NCBI RefSeq assembly: GCF_014841125.1
Contig: NZ_JACYTQ010000002.1
Span: 310,001-374,000, forward strand
Source: Echinicola arenosa
GTDB lineage: Bacteria; Bacteroidota; Bacteroidia; Cytophagales; Cyclobacteriaceae
Direction of reading: 5' to 3'
DNA length: 64,000 nucleotides
Numbering within the stretch: the stretch's first letter is position 1; each line of letters opens with the position of its first letter. The notes beneath the pieces were generated by a model. That model was not told the origin of the DNA and did not search any database. It was given only the letters and a program-made list of their open reading frames with translations. Position numbers and translations under genes: made by a program. Below are positions 17,528 through 26,536 of this stretch, in pieces.

Positions 17528-19252
17528 TTAAAATCTTCCAATATATCCGAAATGGATTTTAGCATAGTTTATTCCCATCTTTTGTTCATTGGATTTTCCC
17601 ATTCCATAGATAAATTGGAAAGTTCCTCCAGATATGTTTAAGCTTAGCCCCCCTCCTAAAGAAAGTGGATGGTTTACCACCCTCACTGATCCAACTGATG
17701 ATTTTTCCAACCTTCCCACATCTACAAAAAGCAGAAAATAAGAGCTCTCTTCAAAATAAAACCTAGGCTCAAAATTAGCATAAACATATCGGTTTGTGAA
17801 AAAGAAATTCTCATTAAAACCCCTTATGCTCTTCAATCCCCCCAGGCGGTACATATCATTTTCAAGAATATTATCACTTGCAAGCTCTCCAGCTCTTAAG
17901 CGTCCCATTATTGTCATTCTGCCACTGAATTGCCAAAACTGTTCCACCGATATTTCCCCAAAAAACTGTAACGACTCCGCATCAATGTCATTGTAAAGCT
18001 CTTCTGGAATCCCGGTATTCTGAAGTACTTTTTTATTTCCAATTCCCCCTTCAGTAACAATCCTCAGCCCGCGTTTAGGCATTAGTACATCATCAAGGCT
18101 TACATACTGGAATGAAAGCCCGTAATTATGATAACGATAGTCTAAAACATCTGGCAAAGTCTCTCCCAATTCAGGTACTGATAACAAGTCTCCAGATTTC
18201 CATCTCGTAAAAAAATCCAAATATACCTTTGGACTCAACGGATACCCAAATCCCAACCGAAAGTCTCTATTGATAAAAGTCGTATCTTCCTTAAGCAAAA
18301 AAAAAGACGCGCTGAGATCAACAACTGACCCCAAAACCATGGGCTCCAAAGCGGATATTTCCAGATTTTGACTGTATTGGGTAAGGCGCTGCCAATGCAA
18401 AGAGTAATTTCTACCCCTCCCACTTACATTCATAAGACCCAAATCAAATTGTCCCGTCACCAATAACTTATTTTCCTCTACTTCATTTGGTAAAAAACCT
18501 ATAATACCATCTATTGAATTCACCTTCCTTTTGGCCAAATATAGGTACACTGTCGCCTCACTGTTTTGAAAACTTATCTTGGGCGGTGCCAACAGTTTGA
18601 GGTAAGGGAGTTTCCGGATCACCTCCACTGCTTCCTCTACTCTTTTCTGAGAAAAAGGCTCTCCTTGAACAATATTCAGTTTTCTTTGAATAAAGCCTAA
18701 CTTGACATTGGCATCTCCTATGACCTGTATACTATCAAATGTGATTCTTGGACCTTGCTCATAGTAAAGACTGGCCTTTAGTTGATTTTCAGATTGACTG
18801 ATGCTATCCAAGCTGATCGATGAAAATGGGTAGCCTTGATTCTCTGCAATTGACAATATCCGGTCAAACATCCTGACCACTTTCTGATGTGAGACGGGCT
18901 TTTGATTAAATGTTTTGGGATCGTATCCTGCTTGGCTGAGTAAATGACCGGGCAGATTTCCCTTTCCCAGTTCCACCCAATGATATTGTTCACCTGTGTT
19001 GATAACCACACTTCTGGAACTATCATTCCAAATTGACCCCATCACATTTGCCATTAGAAAACCTTCTTCTTGCAATGCATGGATTTTCGATTTCACAAAG
19101 CTATGCCCTTCAAGAGAATCCCTAAAAAACTTCTCCCCTTCTTGAAAAGATGAACCCCGAACTTCATATTTCAACAAATAAGTTTTTTGCCCATATGCAT
19201 TGGGGGCAAGAAGAAGATATACCAATAGGGATATAATGAATGTAACTTTCAA
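17528..19252 (-). CDS. BamA/TamA-family outer-membrane protein
   Basis: A 574-residue Omp85-type protein with a signal peptide (ending NAYGQ), POTRA-like domains at about residues 110-240 (FDSIQVIGDANVKLGFIQRKL, GEPFSQKRVEEAVEVIRKLP) and a C-terminal barrel with the RGF motif (LKSIRGFNENFFF) and terminal aromatic residue. It probably inserts or exports a protein or lipid at the outer membrane. It is shorter than the BamA encoded at 44.3 kb, so it is a paralogue. The start is TTG at 19252; no ATG lies in the signal region. Confidence 0.85.
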   Translation of the reverse strand: MKVTFIISLLVYLLLAPNAYGQKTYLLKYEVRGSSFQEGEKFFRDSLEGHSFVKSKIHALQEEGFLMANVMGSIWNDSSRSVVINTGEQYHWVELGKGNLPGHLLSQAGYDPKTFNQKPVSHQKVVRMFDRILSIAENQGYPFSSISLDSISQSENQLKASLYYEQGPRITFDSIQVIGDANVKLGFIQRKLNIVQGEPFSQKRVEEAVEVIRKLPYLKLLAPPKISFQNSEATVYLYLAKRKVNSIDGIIGFLPNEVEENKLLVTGQFDLGLMNVSGRGRNYSLHWQRLTQYSQNLEISALEPMVLGSVVDLSASFFLLKEDTTFINRDFRLGFGYPLSPKVYLDFFTRWKSGDLLSVPELGETLPDVLDYRYHNYGLSFQYVSLDDVLMPKRGLRIVTEGGIGNKKVLQNTGIPEELYNDIDAESLQFFGEISVEQFWQFSGRMTIMGRLRAGELASDNILENDMYRLGGLKSIRGFNENFFFTNRYVYANFEPRFYFEESSYFLLFVDVGRLEKSSVGSVRVVNHPLSLGGGLSLNISGGTFQFIYGMGKSNEQKMGINYAKIHFGYIGRF

Positions 19253-19275
19253 AAATGCTTACCGTTGATTTTGTC

Positions 19276-19283
19276 TATCTTTG
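19276..19283 (+). promoter_or_regulatory. Bacteroidota -7 promoter box for hemW
   Basis: TATCTTTG matches TAnnTTTG, with a predicted start of transcription near 19290. It lies inside the N-terminal extension that a naive ORF from ATG 19255 would include, so it argues for the TTG start at 19303. Confidence 0.55.
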
Positions 19284-19302
19284 TGGGATAAAAGTAATCA
19301 TT

Positions 19303-20427
19303 TTGGCAGGAATTTATATCCATATCCCTTTTTGTAAGCAGGCATGTCACTATTGCGACTTTCATTTCAGCACCAACACCAAGTTAAAGGAAGAAATGGT
19401 GCAAATGATCTGCAAGGAATTGACCCTAAGAAAAGACTATCTGGGCAGTCAAACCCTGATCAAAACCATCTACTTTGGTGGCGGAACCCCTTCATTATTA
19501 AATGAAGCTGAGCTTTCAGCCATCTTACAAACCATCAACATACATTACAAGCTTGACTTGGAAGAGATCACCATTGAAACCAATCCTGATGACCTCAGCC
19601 AGAATAAGCTCCATGAACTTAAGTCATTGGGATTTGATCGATTGAGTATTGGGATACAAAGTTTTAGCAATGAAGTATTGAAGTTCTATAATAGAAGCCA
19701 TAATGCTGAAGAGTCCAAAAAATGTATTCAAAGGGCCCGTAATACAGGTTTTGAGAAAATATCCATTGACCTTATGTATGGATTTCCTCAAGTCGATCAT
19801 GATCTTTGGAAGTCGGATCTCATGGAGGCCATAGCGCTTGACCCAGGGCATATCAGCAGCTATTGCCTCACTGTAGAGCCTGGCACAGCGCTAGGTAACT
19901 GGTCCCAGAAGGGGAAATTTATACCTGCTTCTGAAGATTTTGGAGCGGAACAATTTGAGCTCATGCAGGATTATCTGGAAAAAGCCGGTTATGTTCAATA
20001 TGAAATTTCCAATTTTGGAAAGCCCGGAGCATTTGCTATTCATAACACCAACTATTGGAAAGGCATTCCTTACTTGGGAATTGGTCCAAGTGCACATTCA
20101 TTTGATGGAAAAACCCGACAGCACAATATTTCCAATAATGTCCAATACATCAAAGCCCTCCAAAAAGATCACCTGCTTTCTGAAAGAGACGAGTTAAGTC
20201 AATCGGATATTCTCAATGAATACGTTTTGACTTCCTTGAGGACCATTTGGGGGACTGACCTGCAAAAAGTAAAACGACAATTTGGGATAGACTTGTTGGC
20301 TTCAAAATCCACTGACATCCAGTTCTTCTTAGAAGATGGACTGATACAGATAGAAAAGGAAAATCTCCTATTGACCAAACAAGGAAAACTTTTGGCAGAC
20401 TATATTGCTGGAAAGCTGTTTGTGTAA
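19303..20427 (+). CDS. hemW: Radical SAM protein HemW (coproporphyrinogen III oxidase-like)
   Basis: A 374-residue radical SAM protein. The cluster motif CxxxCxxC is near the N-terminus (FCKQACHYCDFHFS), followed by YFGGGTPSLL and the glutamate motif ETNPDD. HemW proteins bind haem and act as haem chaperones rather than as oxygen-independent coproporphyrinogen oxidases; the short N-terminus without the HemN extension fits HemW. The ORF extends to ATG 19255, but a promoter box at 19276-19283 and the family pattern (M-AGIYIHIPFC) favour the TTG at 19303. Confidence 0.9.
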   Translation: MAGIYIHIPFCKQACHYCDFHFSTNTKLKEEMVQMICKELTLRKDYLGSQTLIKTIYFGGGTPSLLNEAELSAILQTINIHYKLDLEEITIETNPDDLSQNKLHELKSLGFDRLSIGIQSFSNEVLKFYNRSHNAEESKKCIQRARNTGFEKISIDLMYGFPQVDHDLWKSDLMEAIALDPGHISSYCLTVEPGTALGNWSQKGKFIPASEDFGAEQFELMQDYLEKAGYVQYEISNFGKPGAFAIHNTNYWKGIPYLGIGPSAHSFDGKTRQHNISNNVQYIKALQKDHLLSERDELSQSDILNEYVLTSLRTIWGTDLQKVKRQFGIDLLASKSTDIQFFLEDGLIQIEKENLLLTKQGKLLADYIAGKLFV

Positions 20428-20450
20428 AATATACTTACTACCTTTAAGTT

Positions 20451-20765
20451 ATGAAGAAGTACAAGGATTATAATCCACGTAAAAAGGAAATCACTCCACT
20501 AAAGGAAGCCTTTGAAGAGTTGCTCCAAGCCTATAAACTGAAAGACCGCTTTAACGAAAAAAAAATCGTCAGTGCTTGGACAGAAATGATGGGCAATTCC
20601 ATTGCTTCCCGTACTTCCTCTATCTACGCGAAGAATAAACAGCTCTATGTAAAACTTAGCTCTGGCCCCATCAAAAAAGAATTGATGATGAACAAAAGCA
20701 AAGTCCTACAGATCATAGAGGATAAATTCGGCAAAGGCGCCATAGAGGATATTCATTTCTTATAG
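20451..20765 (+). CDS. DUF721 (DciA-like) protein
   Basis: A 104-residue basic protein with the DUF721 pattern: an N-terminal helix, then VSAWTEMMGNSIASRTSSIYAKNKQLYVKLSSG and a C-terminal helix. DciA proteins with this domain help load the replicative helicase DnaB in bacteria lacking DnaC; a similar role is inferred. It follows hemW by 23 bp on the same strand. Confidence 0.85.
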   Translation: MKKYKDYNPRKKEITPLKEAFEELLQAYKLKDRFNEKKIVSAWTEMMGNSIASRTSSIYAKNKQLYVKLSSGPIKKELMMNKSKVLQIIEDKFGKGAIEDIHFL

Positions 20766-20782
20766 ACACCTTCGCCAACTGA

Positions 20783-21505
20783 TCAATCCTGAGCAGCAAA
20801 CACCCTTTTGAGCAATGAACTGCTTCTTTCTAAAGGATTTTCGCGAATCGCTTTCTCTTCTTCAGCAATCAACTTAAACAATCCCTCTATTGCCCTATTG
20901 GTCACATAGGTATTTAAATCAGGATCCAATTTTTTTGAGGTGGTTGGAAAATTATTATAAGTGCTTACCAAATCCCCATAGTATCTTGTTGCTCCAACCT
21001 GATCAAGTGATTCCTGCACATGGGGCTTGAATAAACTTACTAATTGATCAGTTGTTGTTCTTTGCAAGTAACTGGTTGCAGCATCATCTTCACCTTTTAA
21101 GATATCCCAAGCATCCTTGATGGTCAATTGCTTGATCGCATTGATAAAAATGGGCTTCGCTTCTATGGCCGCATTTTCTGCTCCACGATTGATTGTAGTA
21201 ATCACTTTGTCCATTTCAGAACCCAAACCTATCCTTCTCAAAGTTGACTCTACTTTTTGTACCTCATCCGGCAAGCCAATCCTAATCAAGTCATTGGCCA
21301 AAAAACCATCTACTGAGGATGCACTTTCCACTCCAGTCCCCACTCCTTTTACCAACGCTTCTTTCAGTCCATTGCTTACATCGGCTTCTGTCAAGCTAGC
21401 TTCTGTGGCTCCTTGAATAAATTTATTGACTTCCGCTGTGGTGCAGCTCATCATGAAAAATAACACTGCAAGTAGAAAAGAGCCAAATTTGTTTTTCATC
21501 ATCAT
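20783..21505 (-). CDS. DUF4197 lipoprotein
   Basis: A 240-residue protein with a lipoprotein signal peptide (lipobox FMMSC) and a helical domain of the DUF4197 type: ASLTEADVSNGLKEALVKGV and repeated AIKQLTIKDAWDILKG segments, ending in LVSTYNNFP and a helical tail. Function of the family is unknown. Three consecutive Met codons follow a further upstream ATG, so the start is uncertain (21523, 21505 or 21499). It converges with the DUF721 gene and is divergent from the phosphatase gene. Confidence 0.82.
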   Translation of the reverse strand: MMMKNKFGSFLLAVLFFMMSCTTAEVNKFIQGATEASLTEADVSNGLKEALVKGVGTGVESASSVDGFLANDLIRIGLPDEVQKVESTLRRIGLGSEMDKVITTINRGAENAAIEAKPIFINAIKQLTIKDAWDILKGEDDAATSYLQRTTTDQLVSLFKPHVQESLDQVGATRYYGDLVSTYNNFPTTSKKLDPDLNTYVTNRAIEGLFKLIAEEEKAIRENPLERSSSLLKRVFAAQD

Positions 21506-21580
21506 AGTTGGTTTTAATATCATTTTATTTCATTCAGGATATTTGAGCGACATTACGTATAATTGTGTAGCTTTTTATCA

Positions 21581-23641
21581 ATGGTCAAACTTCCCAATAT
21601 AAATATCGGAAAGATTATTCTCCTGGTGTCTATGCTCACCTGGTTGGGTTTGCTTTTTGTTGACCTACTGAGATTATTTGGCAAGGTCAACCAGATGAAC
21701 CTAGGAATAGCTGAAGAAATCACCTATACGCTTGAAATTATCTTCTTCATCTTGGTCTATTTATTTTATTCAAGATCAATAGAACTTAATGAAAACAATA
21801 ACTTCATCCAGCTTATATGGCGGGCTGCTTCCACCGGGATGATGGCATTAGGAACCTCCTTGTTAACGAGAGTATTCTATATCATCCTAGGAAATACCCG
21901 ATTGTCCACAGATCCATTATTGGCAAATTTCTTTTACCATGTTAATTTTGGAATGATCACCATATTCCTGATTTCATGCACGCTGCTATGGAAAAAGCTC
22001 ATTTTGTACCAAAAGAACAAGAACATTGTTCAGCAATGGCAAATATATGAAGTCATGCTTTTGGTCAGTATGTTTTATGTTTATTTTAACAAAAACAGCT
22101 TTGGCTCTACCTTCCTTTTTGGTCTATTATTGCTATTGATTTTGGGCATCATACTTTCAGTTAATTTAAAGTGGATTCCTTACCTTACATTTAAGGATAA
22201 ATGGAAGTCCATCCTTTTCTTTTTTATTATTCTAGTCACAGGGACCTTCTTGTTTTTCCAAGTACTTGGGTACGATAATTCCAGCTATATTATAGTCAGT
22301 CTAACGGACAACCTTTTCCTGTTGGGGCTCTTTGGATTTGTCATCACCTATTCCCTTTTCAGCTTATTGGTCACGCTTTTCAATCTTCCAACTTCTTCGG
22401 TTTTTGAGCAGAAACTAACTGAGGCCATTAACTTTCAAAAGTTAAGCCAATCTATCCAGCCTGGGCAAAATGAAACCCAAGTACTGGATATTTTGATGGA
22501 CAGCTGCATGAGTGCTGCCTATGCCGATGCAGCTTGGCTGGAAATTATGGATGACGACAAAAACTTTCAGACTTTGCACCAGAGGTTTATCACTAATCAA
22601 ACCAGAAAGGAAGTTCGTGAGCTGATCCAGAAATCAAAATCATTCAGTGAATATTTGAACCAATTGAGCCAAACCTCCCAAGACTATGCCAATGGGTTTA
22701 TTGAACATGAACTTTATAAGTCCGCGTTGATTATCCCCATCTGGGTTAATAAAACACTCTTGGGCAATATATTTTTGCTTAAAGAAGTTAAAAATGGCTT
22801 CAATAAGGAAATGCTTAACATCATGGTCACCTTTGTGGGCCAAGCCAGTATTTCCGTGGAAAACCACCGTTTACTGAACCAGGCTATCCGAAACGAAAGG
22901 TACAAGGAAGAGCTCAAAATTGCCCAAAGGGTACAAAGGAGCCTTTTACCTTCAGAACTGCACCATAATAAGGATTTTGATATTGTAGGTTTCTCTGAAG
23001 CTGCAGATGAAGTCGGAGGGGATTACTATGAGACTTTTCAGTTTGACAATCATCGTTTCGCTTTGATTATAGGGGATGTTTCAGGAAAGGGAACTTCTGC
23101 GGCCTTCAATATGTCTCAGATGAAAGGTGTCTTTCACAGCTTGGTACAGCTTGATCTCAGCCCAAAAGAATTCCTCACCAGAGCCAATAACGCTTTGAGC
23201 AGATGCCTGGCTAAAAACCATTTCATTACGACAACTTATTATGTTTTAGATACAGACAAAAAATCAATTTCCTTCAGCCGGGCAGGACATTGTCCTACAC
23301 TTTATTATAGTAAGGAGCTAAATCAATCTTCATTTGTTTCATTGGAAGGAATGGGGCTTGGAATCGTCAGAAACAGAAAATACCCAAACTACCTGCATGA
23401 AAGGACTATACAATATGTTAGCGGAGACATTATGGTCATGTATACAGACGGAATTGTAGAGTCGAAGAACCAAAATGGTGAGGAATTTGGTTATGACAGG
23501 TTAAAAGAAGTTTTGAATCAAAATAAAGAGAATCAGCCAGAAATGATCAAAAACAACATCATTCAATCTGTATATGATTTTGTTGGAAAATCAGCCTTGC
23601 CTGATGATGACTATTCCTTAATGGTCATCAAATTCAATTAA
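21581..23641 (+). CDS. SpoIIE-family serine phosphatase with membrane and GAF domains
   Basis: A 686-residue signalling protein. The N-terminal ~270 residues hold about eight membrane helices, followed by a GAF-like domain (about residues 290-440, AAYADAAWLEIMDDD) and a C-terminal PP2C/SpoIIE phosphatase domain from about 450. The phosphatase motifs are present (ADEVGGDYYETF, IGDVSGKGTSAAFNM, MYTDGIVESKN, DDDYSLMVI). It would dephosphorylate a STAS protein such as the one encoded next. The start is ATG 21581; an upstream TTG is less likely. Confidence 0.9.
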   Translation: MVKLPNINIGKIILLVSMLTWLGLLFVDLLRLFGKVNQMNLGIAEEITYTLEIIFFILVYLFYSRSIELNENNNFIQLIWRAASTGMMALGTSLLTRVFYIILGNTRLSTDPLLANFFYHVNFGMITIFLISCTLLWKKLILYQKNKNIVQQWQIYEVMLLVSMFYVYFNKNSFGSTFLFGLLLLLILGIILSVNLKWIPYLTFKDKWKSILFFFIILVTGTFLFFQVLGYDNSSYIIVSLTDNLFLLGLFGFVITYSLFSLLVTLFNLPTSSVFEQKLTEAINFQKLSQSIQPGQNETQVLDILMDSCMSAAYADAAWLEIMDDDKNFQTLHQRFITNQTRKEVRELIQKSKSFSEYLNQLSQTSQDYANGFIEHELYKSALIIPIWVNKTLLGNIFLLKEVKNGFNKEMLNIMVTFVGQASISVENHRLLNQAIRNERYKEELKIAQRVQRSLLPSELHHNKDFDIVGFSEAADEVGGDYYETFQFDNHRFALIIGDVSGKGTSAAFNMSQMKGVFHSLVQLDLSPKEFLTRANNALSRCLAKNHFITTTYYVLDTDKKSISFSRAGHCPTLYYSKELNQSSFVSLEGMGLGIVRNRKYPNYLHERTIQYVSGDIMVMYTDGIVESKNQNGEEFGYDRLKEVLNQNKENQPEMIKNNIIQSVYDFVGKSALPDDDYSLMVIKFN

Positions 23642-23675
23642 GGAACATTAGCTGAACCTAAGCGTATAATCACAT

Positions 23676-24020
23676 ATGTTATCAATAGACAAACAAAAAG
23701 ACATAGAGCACGTTACACTGATTTTGGATGGGCAGGTGGATGCCAGCAACTCTGTGGAGCTGGATGATGAGATCAAAGAAGTCTTATCTCTTAACTATAA
23801 AACCATCTTGGTGGATGGAAGTGGCCTGGATTACATTTCTTCTGCCGGCCTAGGTGTATTTATGTCTTATTTGGAAGATTTCGAAGAGAAGGATATTCAA
23901 TTTTTAATCTTTGGTCTTTCGGATAAAGTGGCCAATGTGTTCCATATCCTTGGCCTAGACCAGTTGATCACCCTTAAAGCAAATAAAGAAGACGCGCTAA
24001 AGACCATAAATGAAGCATGA
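23676..24020 (+). CDS. STAS-domain anti-sigma factor antagonist
   Basis: A 114-residue single STAS domain. The phosphoacceptor region is VDGSGLDYISSAGLGVFMS, with the expected Ser in ISSAG. Such proteins bind an RsbW-like kinase when unphosphorylated. It lies between the SpoIIE-type phosphatase and an RsbW-like gene, which it overlaps by 11 bp, so the three form a partner-switching module. Confidence 0.92.
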   Translation: MLSIDKQKDIEHVTLILDGQVDASNSVELDDEIKEVLSLNYKTILVDGSGLDYISSAGLGVFMSYLEDFEEKDIQFLIFGLSDKVANVFHILGLDQLITLKANKEDALKTINEA

Positions 24021-24426
24021 GCTGACCTTATATTGCGAAAAAAACAAGCTTGCGGAACTGAGGAATTTCCTTGACGCGGAGCTTTCTTCAGCCAAATTCT
24101 CAGAGGTTTTGAAAAACGAACTGATTTTGGCAGTGGAAGAGGTATGTGCCAATCGAATGATCCATTCGCATAGCTGCAACCCTTCCAATCACCTCAACAT
24201 TAAGGTAAAGCAATTTGACCAAAGTATTATTTTTGAAATCATAGATACAGGGGAGCCTTTCAATATGCTTGACTACGTCGAACCCGACCTCAAAGAAGTT
24301 ATTCGAAGTAAATCTAAAGGAAAGCTTGGAATCAGGCTCGTCAAACGAATCATGGACACGATTGAAATAGAAAGTACCCCCGCCAAACACATATGCCGAT
24401 TGATCAAACAATTGAATTCCAAATAA
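24010..24426 (+). CDS. RsbW-like ATP-binding serine kinase (HATPase_c)
   Basis: A 138-residue GHKL ATPase domain protein of the RsbW/SpoIIAB type. The N-box is EEVCANRMIHSH, the G1 box is DTGEPFN, and GKLGIRLVKRIMD corresponds to the G2 region. It would phosphorylate the STAS protein encoded just upstream and release a partner. The gene overlaps the STAS gene by 11 bp, indicating coupled translation. No sigma factor gene is adjacent, so the output of the switch is unknown. Confidence 0.9.
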   Translation: MKHELTLYCEKNKLAELRNFLDAELSSAKFSEVLKNELILAVEEVCANRMIHSHSCNPSNHLNIKVKQFDQSIIFEIIDTGEPFNMLDYVEPDLKEVIRSKSKGKLGIRLVKRIMDTIEIESTPAKHICRLIKQLNSK

Positions 24427-24517
24427 TTGTTAATTCTTTCCATATATCGGTATTGAAACCACACTTTCTTCATTAAAATTTGTAACATTGCATATTGTTT
24501 TTGGCATGCAAAATAAG

Positions 24518-26536
24518 ATGAAAACTACATATCTGGGCTTTTTGGCCATGGGGATGATACTGGCTTGCTCACCTAAGACTCAGGTCAATCAAAGTACTTC
24601 TCCAAGTGATGAACCGCAGTATCTCCTTACCGTAGGCAACGAAAATGTTCCTGCAGAGGAATTTTTGCATATGCTGTCCAAAAACAGGGACTTTAACCAA
24701 ACTGGAGAAAAGCTAAGCCCCGAAGAATTTGAGGAAAACCTAGCGCTTTTCATTGACTACAAGCTAAAAGTCAAAGAAGCTGAAGCTTTGGGCATGCATG
24801 AGTCAGAAGACTTTGTTAGGGAGTTTGGCACCTTCAAGGAGGATTTGAAGAAGCCCTATCTACTTGAAAACTCCCTTCAAGAAGGGGAACTGAGAAAAGC
24901 CTATTCCAGAATGCAGGAAGTCGTTCACGCACAACACATCTTGCTAAGGTTCCCTCCCAATGCCAGTAAAGAGGATTCCATTGCTGTCTTGCGAATGGCC
25001 ATCAACTTAAAAGAAAAAGCTGAAGGCGGGGAAAACTTTGGTGAACTCGCCTTGGAATATTCCCAAGACCCTTCTGTCTCTACAAATCAGGGAGATTTAG
25101 GTTATTTTACTTCCTTGCAAATGGTTTACGCCTTTGAAGATGCCGTGTACCAGCTTCAAGAAGGACAGGTCTCTGATCCAGTACTGACCAGCTTTGGTTA
25201 CCATATTATCAAGCTGATTGATCGAAAGCCAAACCCCGGTCAAGTTCGAGTATCTCATATTCTTGTCAGGACTGATCCAGCCGACCCTGTTTCAGAGGAC
25301 AGGGCAAGACGTAAAATCACAGATATTTATACAGAGCTACAAAAAGACGATGTAAGCTGGGATGAAGTCTGCAAAGCCTATTCAGAAGACAATGCCACCA
25401 AAAACTCAAGCGGAAACCTTCCTTGGTTTGGCGTAGGAGCTTTTATCAAAGAATTTGAAAATGCCGCGTTTTCTTTACGTGAAGAAGGTGAGATCAGCGC
25501 TCCGGTAAAATCGCCTTATGGCTATCATATCATTCGATTGGAGGAGAAGAAACCCATTGCTTCTTATGAGGAAATGGAAGAAAGCCTTAAGTCCAAAATC
25601 TTAAGGGACAGCAGATCTGATCTGATTCAATCCCAAGTTATAGCTATTCAAAAGTCGAAATACAATTTTAAAGAAAACACCGCTATCATCAATGCCTCCA
25701 TTAGTTCCATGAAACAAAGTAGCGGAGGAATCAGTAACGCACATCAAATTTTAGCAGATAAAAACCTGATGGACAGTACGCTTTTCACTATCAATGAAAA
25801 GCCAAAAAAAGTATCTGATCTGGTAAGCTTTATTGAGGCAGATGAAGTAGTTATCAAACCTTCCCAAAGAAACCAATTCAAAGCTTGGCTTGATAAGTTT
25901 ATTGAAACTTCTTTGGCAGAAACCGAAGAGATGGATCTCTTGGCCAACAATGAAGACTATAGGCTATTGATCAAGGAATACCGCGATGGAATTTTGCTGT
26001 TCAATTTGATGAATGAAATGGTGTGGCAAAAGGCTTTAAAGGACTCTGCAGGTCTTCAAGAGTACTTCACAGAACATCAAGACCAATACCAATGGAAAGA
26101 CAGGGTACAGGCTTTGATCATAAAAATCAACAAGACTTCTGTCAAATCGCCTGTTCAAGAATTCTTAACGGATAAACCTTACAATTCCCAGTTGAAAAGC
26201 GAACTCACGAATTACTTGGAAAAGGACCACTCTCCGCTTGAATTCAGCATTGATCAAGGAACTTATGAGTACGCTGACCATCCTGTATTGAAGAAAGCGG
26301 CTTTACAGAAGAAATTACAGCAGGTTACAGTAGACAATAAGACTTATATTGTCCTCTTGGGCGAGCAGTTCCCTGCTGGGCCAAAAGCATTAAACGAGAC
26401 CAAAGGCAAGGTAATTCAGGATTATCAAGAATCTTTGGACCAAAACTTAATCAGTTTATTAAAAGAAAACTATATCATCCAGATAAATGAGGATGAGAAA
26501 AATAGAATTGCCGATATCGTCGTTACACAAAACTAA
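24518..26536 (+). CDS. Periplasmic lipoprotein peptidyl-prolyl isomerase with two parvulin domains
   Basis: A 672-residue lipoprotein; the lipobox MILAC follows a short signal. Two parvulin (PpiC) domains are seen, about residues 130-235 (HAQHILLRFPP, QGDLGYFTSLQM, FGYHIIKL) and 245-345 (VSHILVRTDP, FGVGAFIKEFENAAF, YGYHIIRLEEKKP), followed by a helical C-terminal half. It probably folds outer-membrane or secreted proteins in the periplasm. The ATG at 24518 is chosen over TTG 24488. It starts a run of three foldase-type genes that end with surA. Confidence 0.9.
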   Translation: MKTTYLGFLAMGMILACSPKTQVNQSTSPSDEPQYLLTVGNENVPAEEFLHMLSKNRDFNQTGEKLSPEEFEENLALFIDYKLKVKEAEALGMHESEDFVREFGTFKEDLKKPYLLENSLQEGELRKAYSRMQEVVHAQHILLRFPPNASKEDSIAVLRMAINLKEKAEGGENFGELALEYSQDPSVSTNQGDLGYFTSLQMVYAFEDAVYQLQEGQVSDPVLTSFGYHIIKLIDRKPNPGQVRVSHILVRTDPADPVSEDRARRKITDIYTELQKDDVSWDEVCKAYSEDNATKNSSGNLPWFGVGAFIKEFENAAFSLREEGEISAPVKSPYGYHIIRLEEKKPIASYEEMEESLKSKILRDSRSDLIQSQVIAIQKSKYNFKENTAIINASISSMKQSSGGISNAHQILADKNLMDSTLFTINEKPKKVSDLVSFIEADEVVIKPSQRNQFKAWLDKFIETSLAETEEMDLLANNEDYRLLIKEYRDGILLFNLMNEMVWQKALKDSAGLQEYFTEHQDQYQWKDRVQALIIKINKTSVKSPVQEFLTDKPYNSQLKSELTNYLEKDHSPLEFSIDQGTYEYADHPVLKKAALQKKLQQVTVDNKTYIVLLGEQFPAGPKALNETKGKVIQDYQESLDQNLISLLKENYIIQINEDEKNRIADIVVTQN

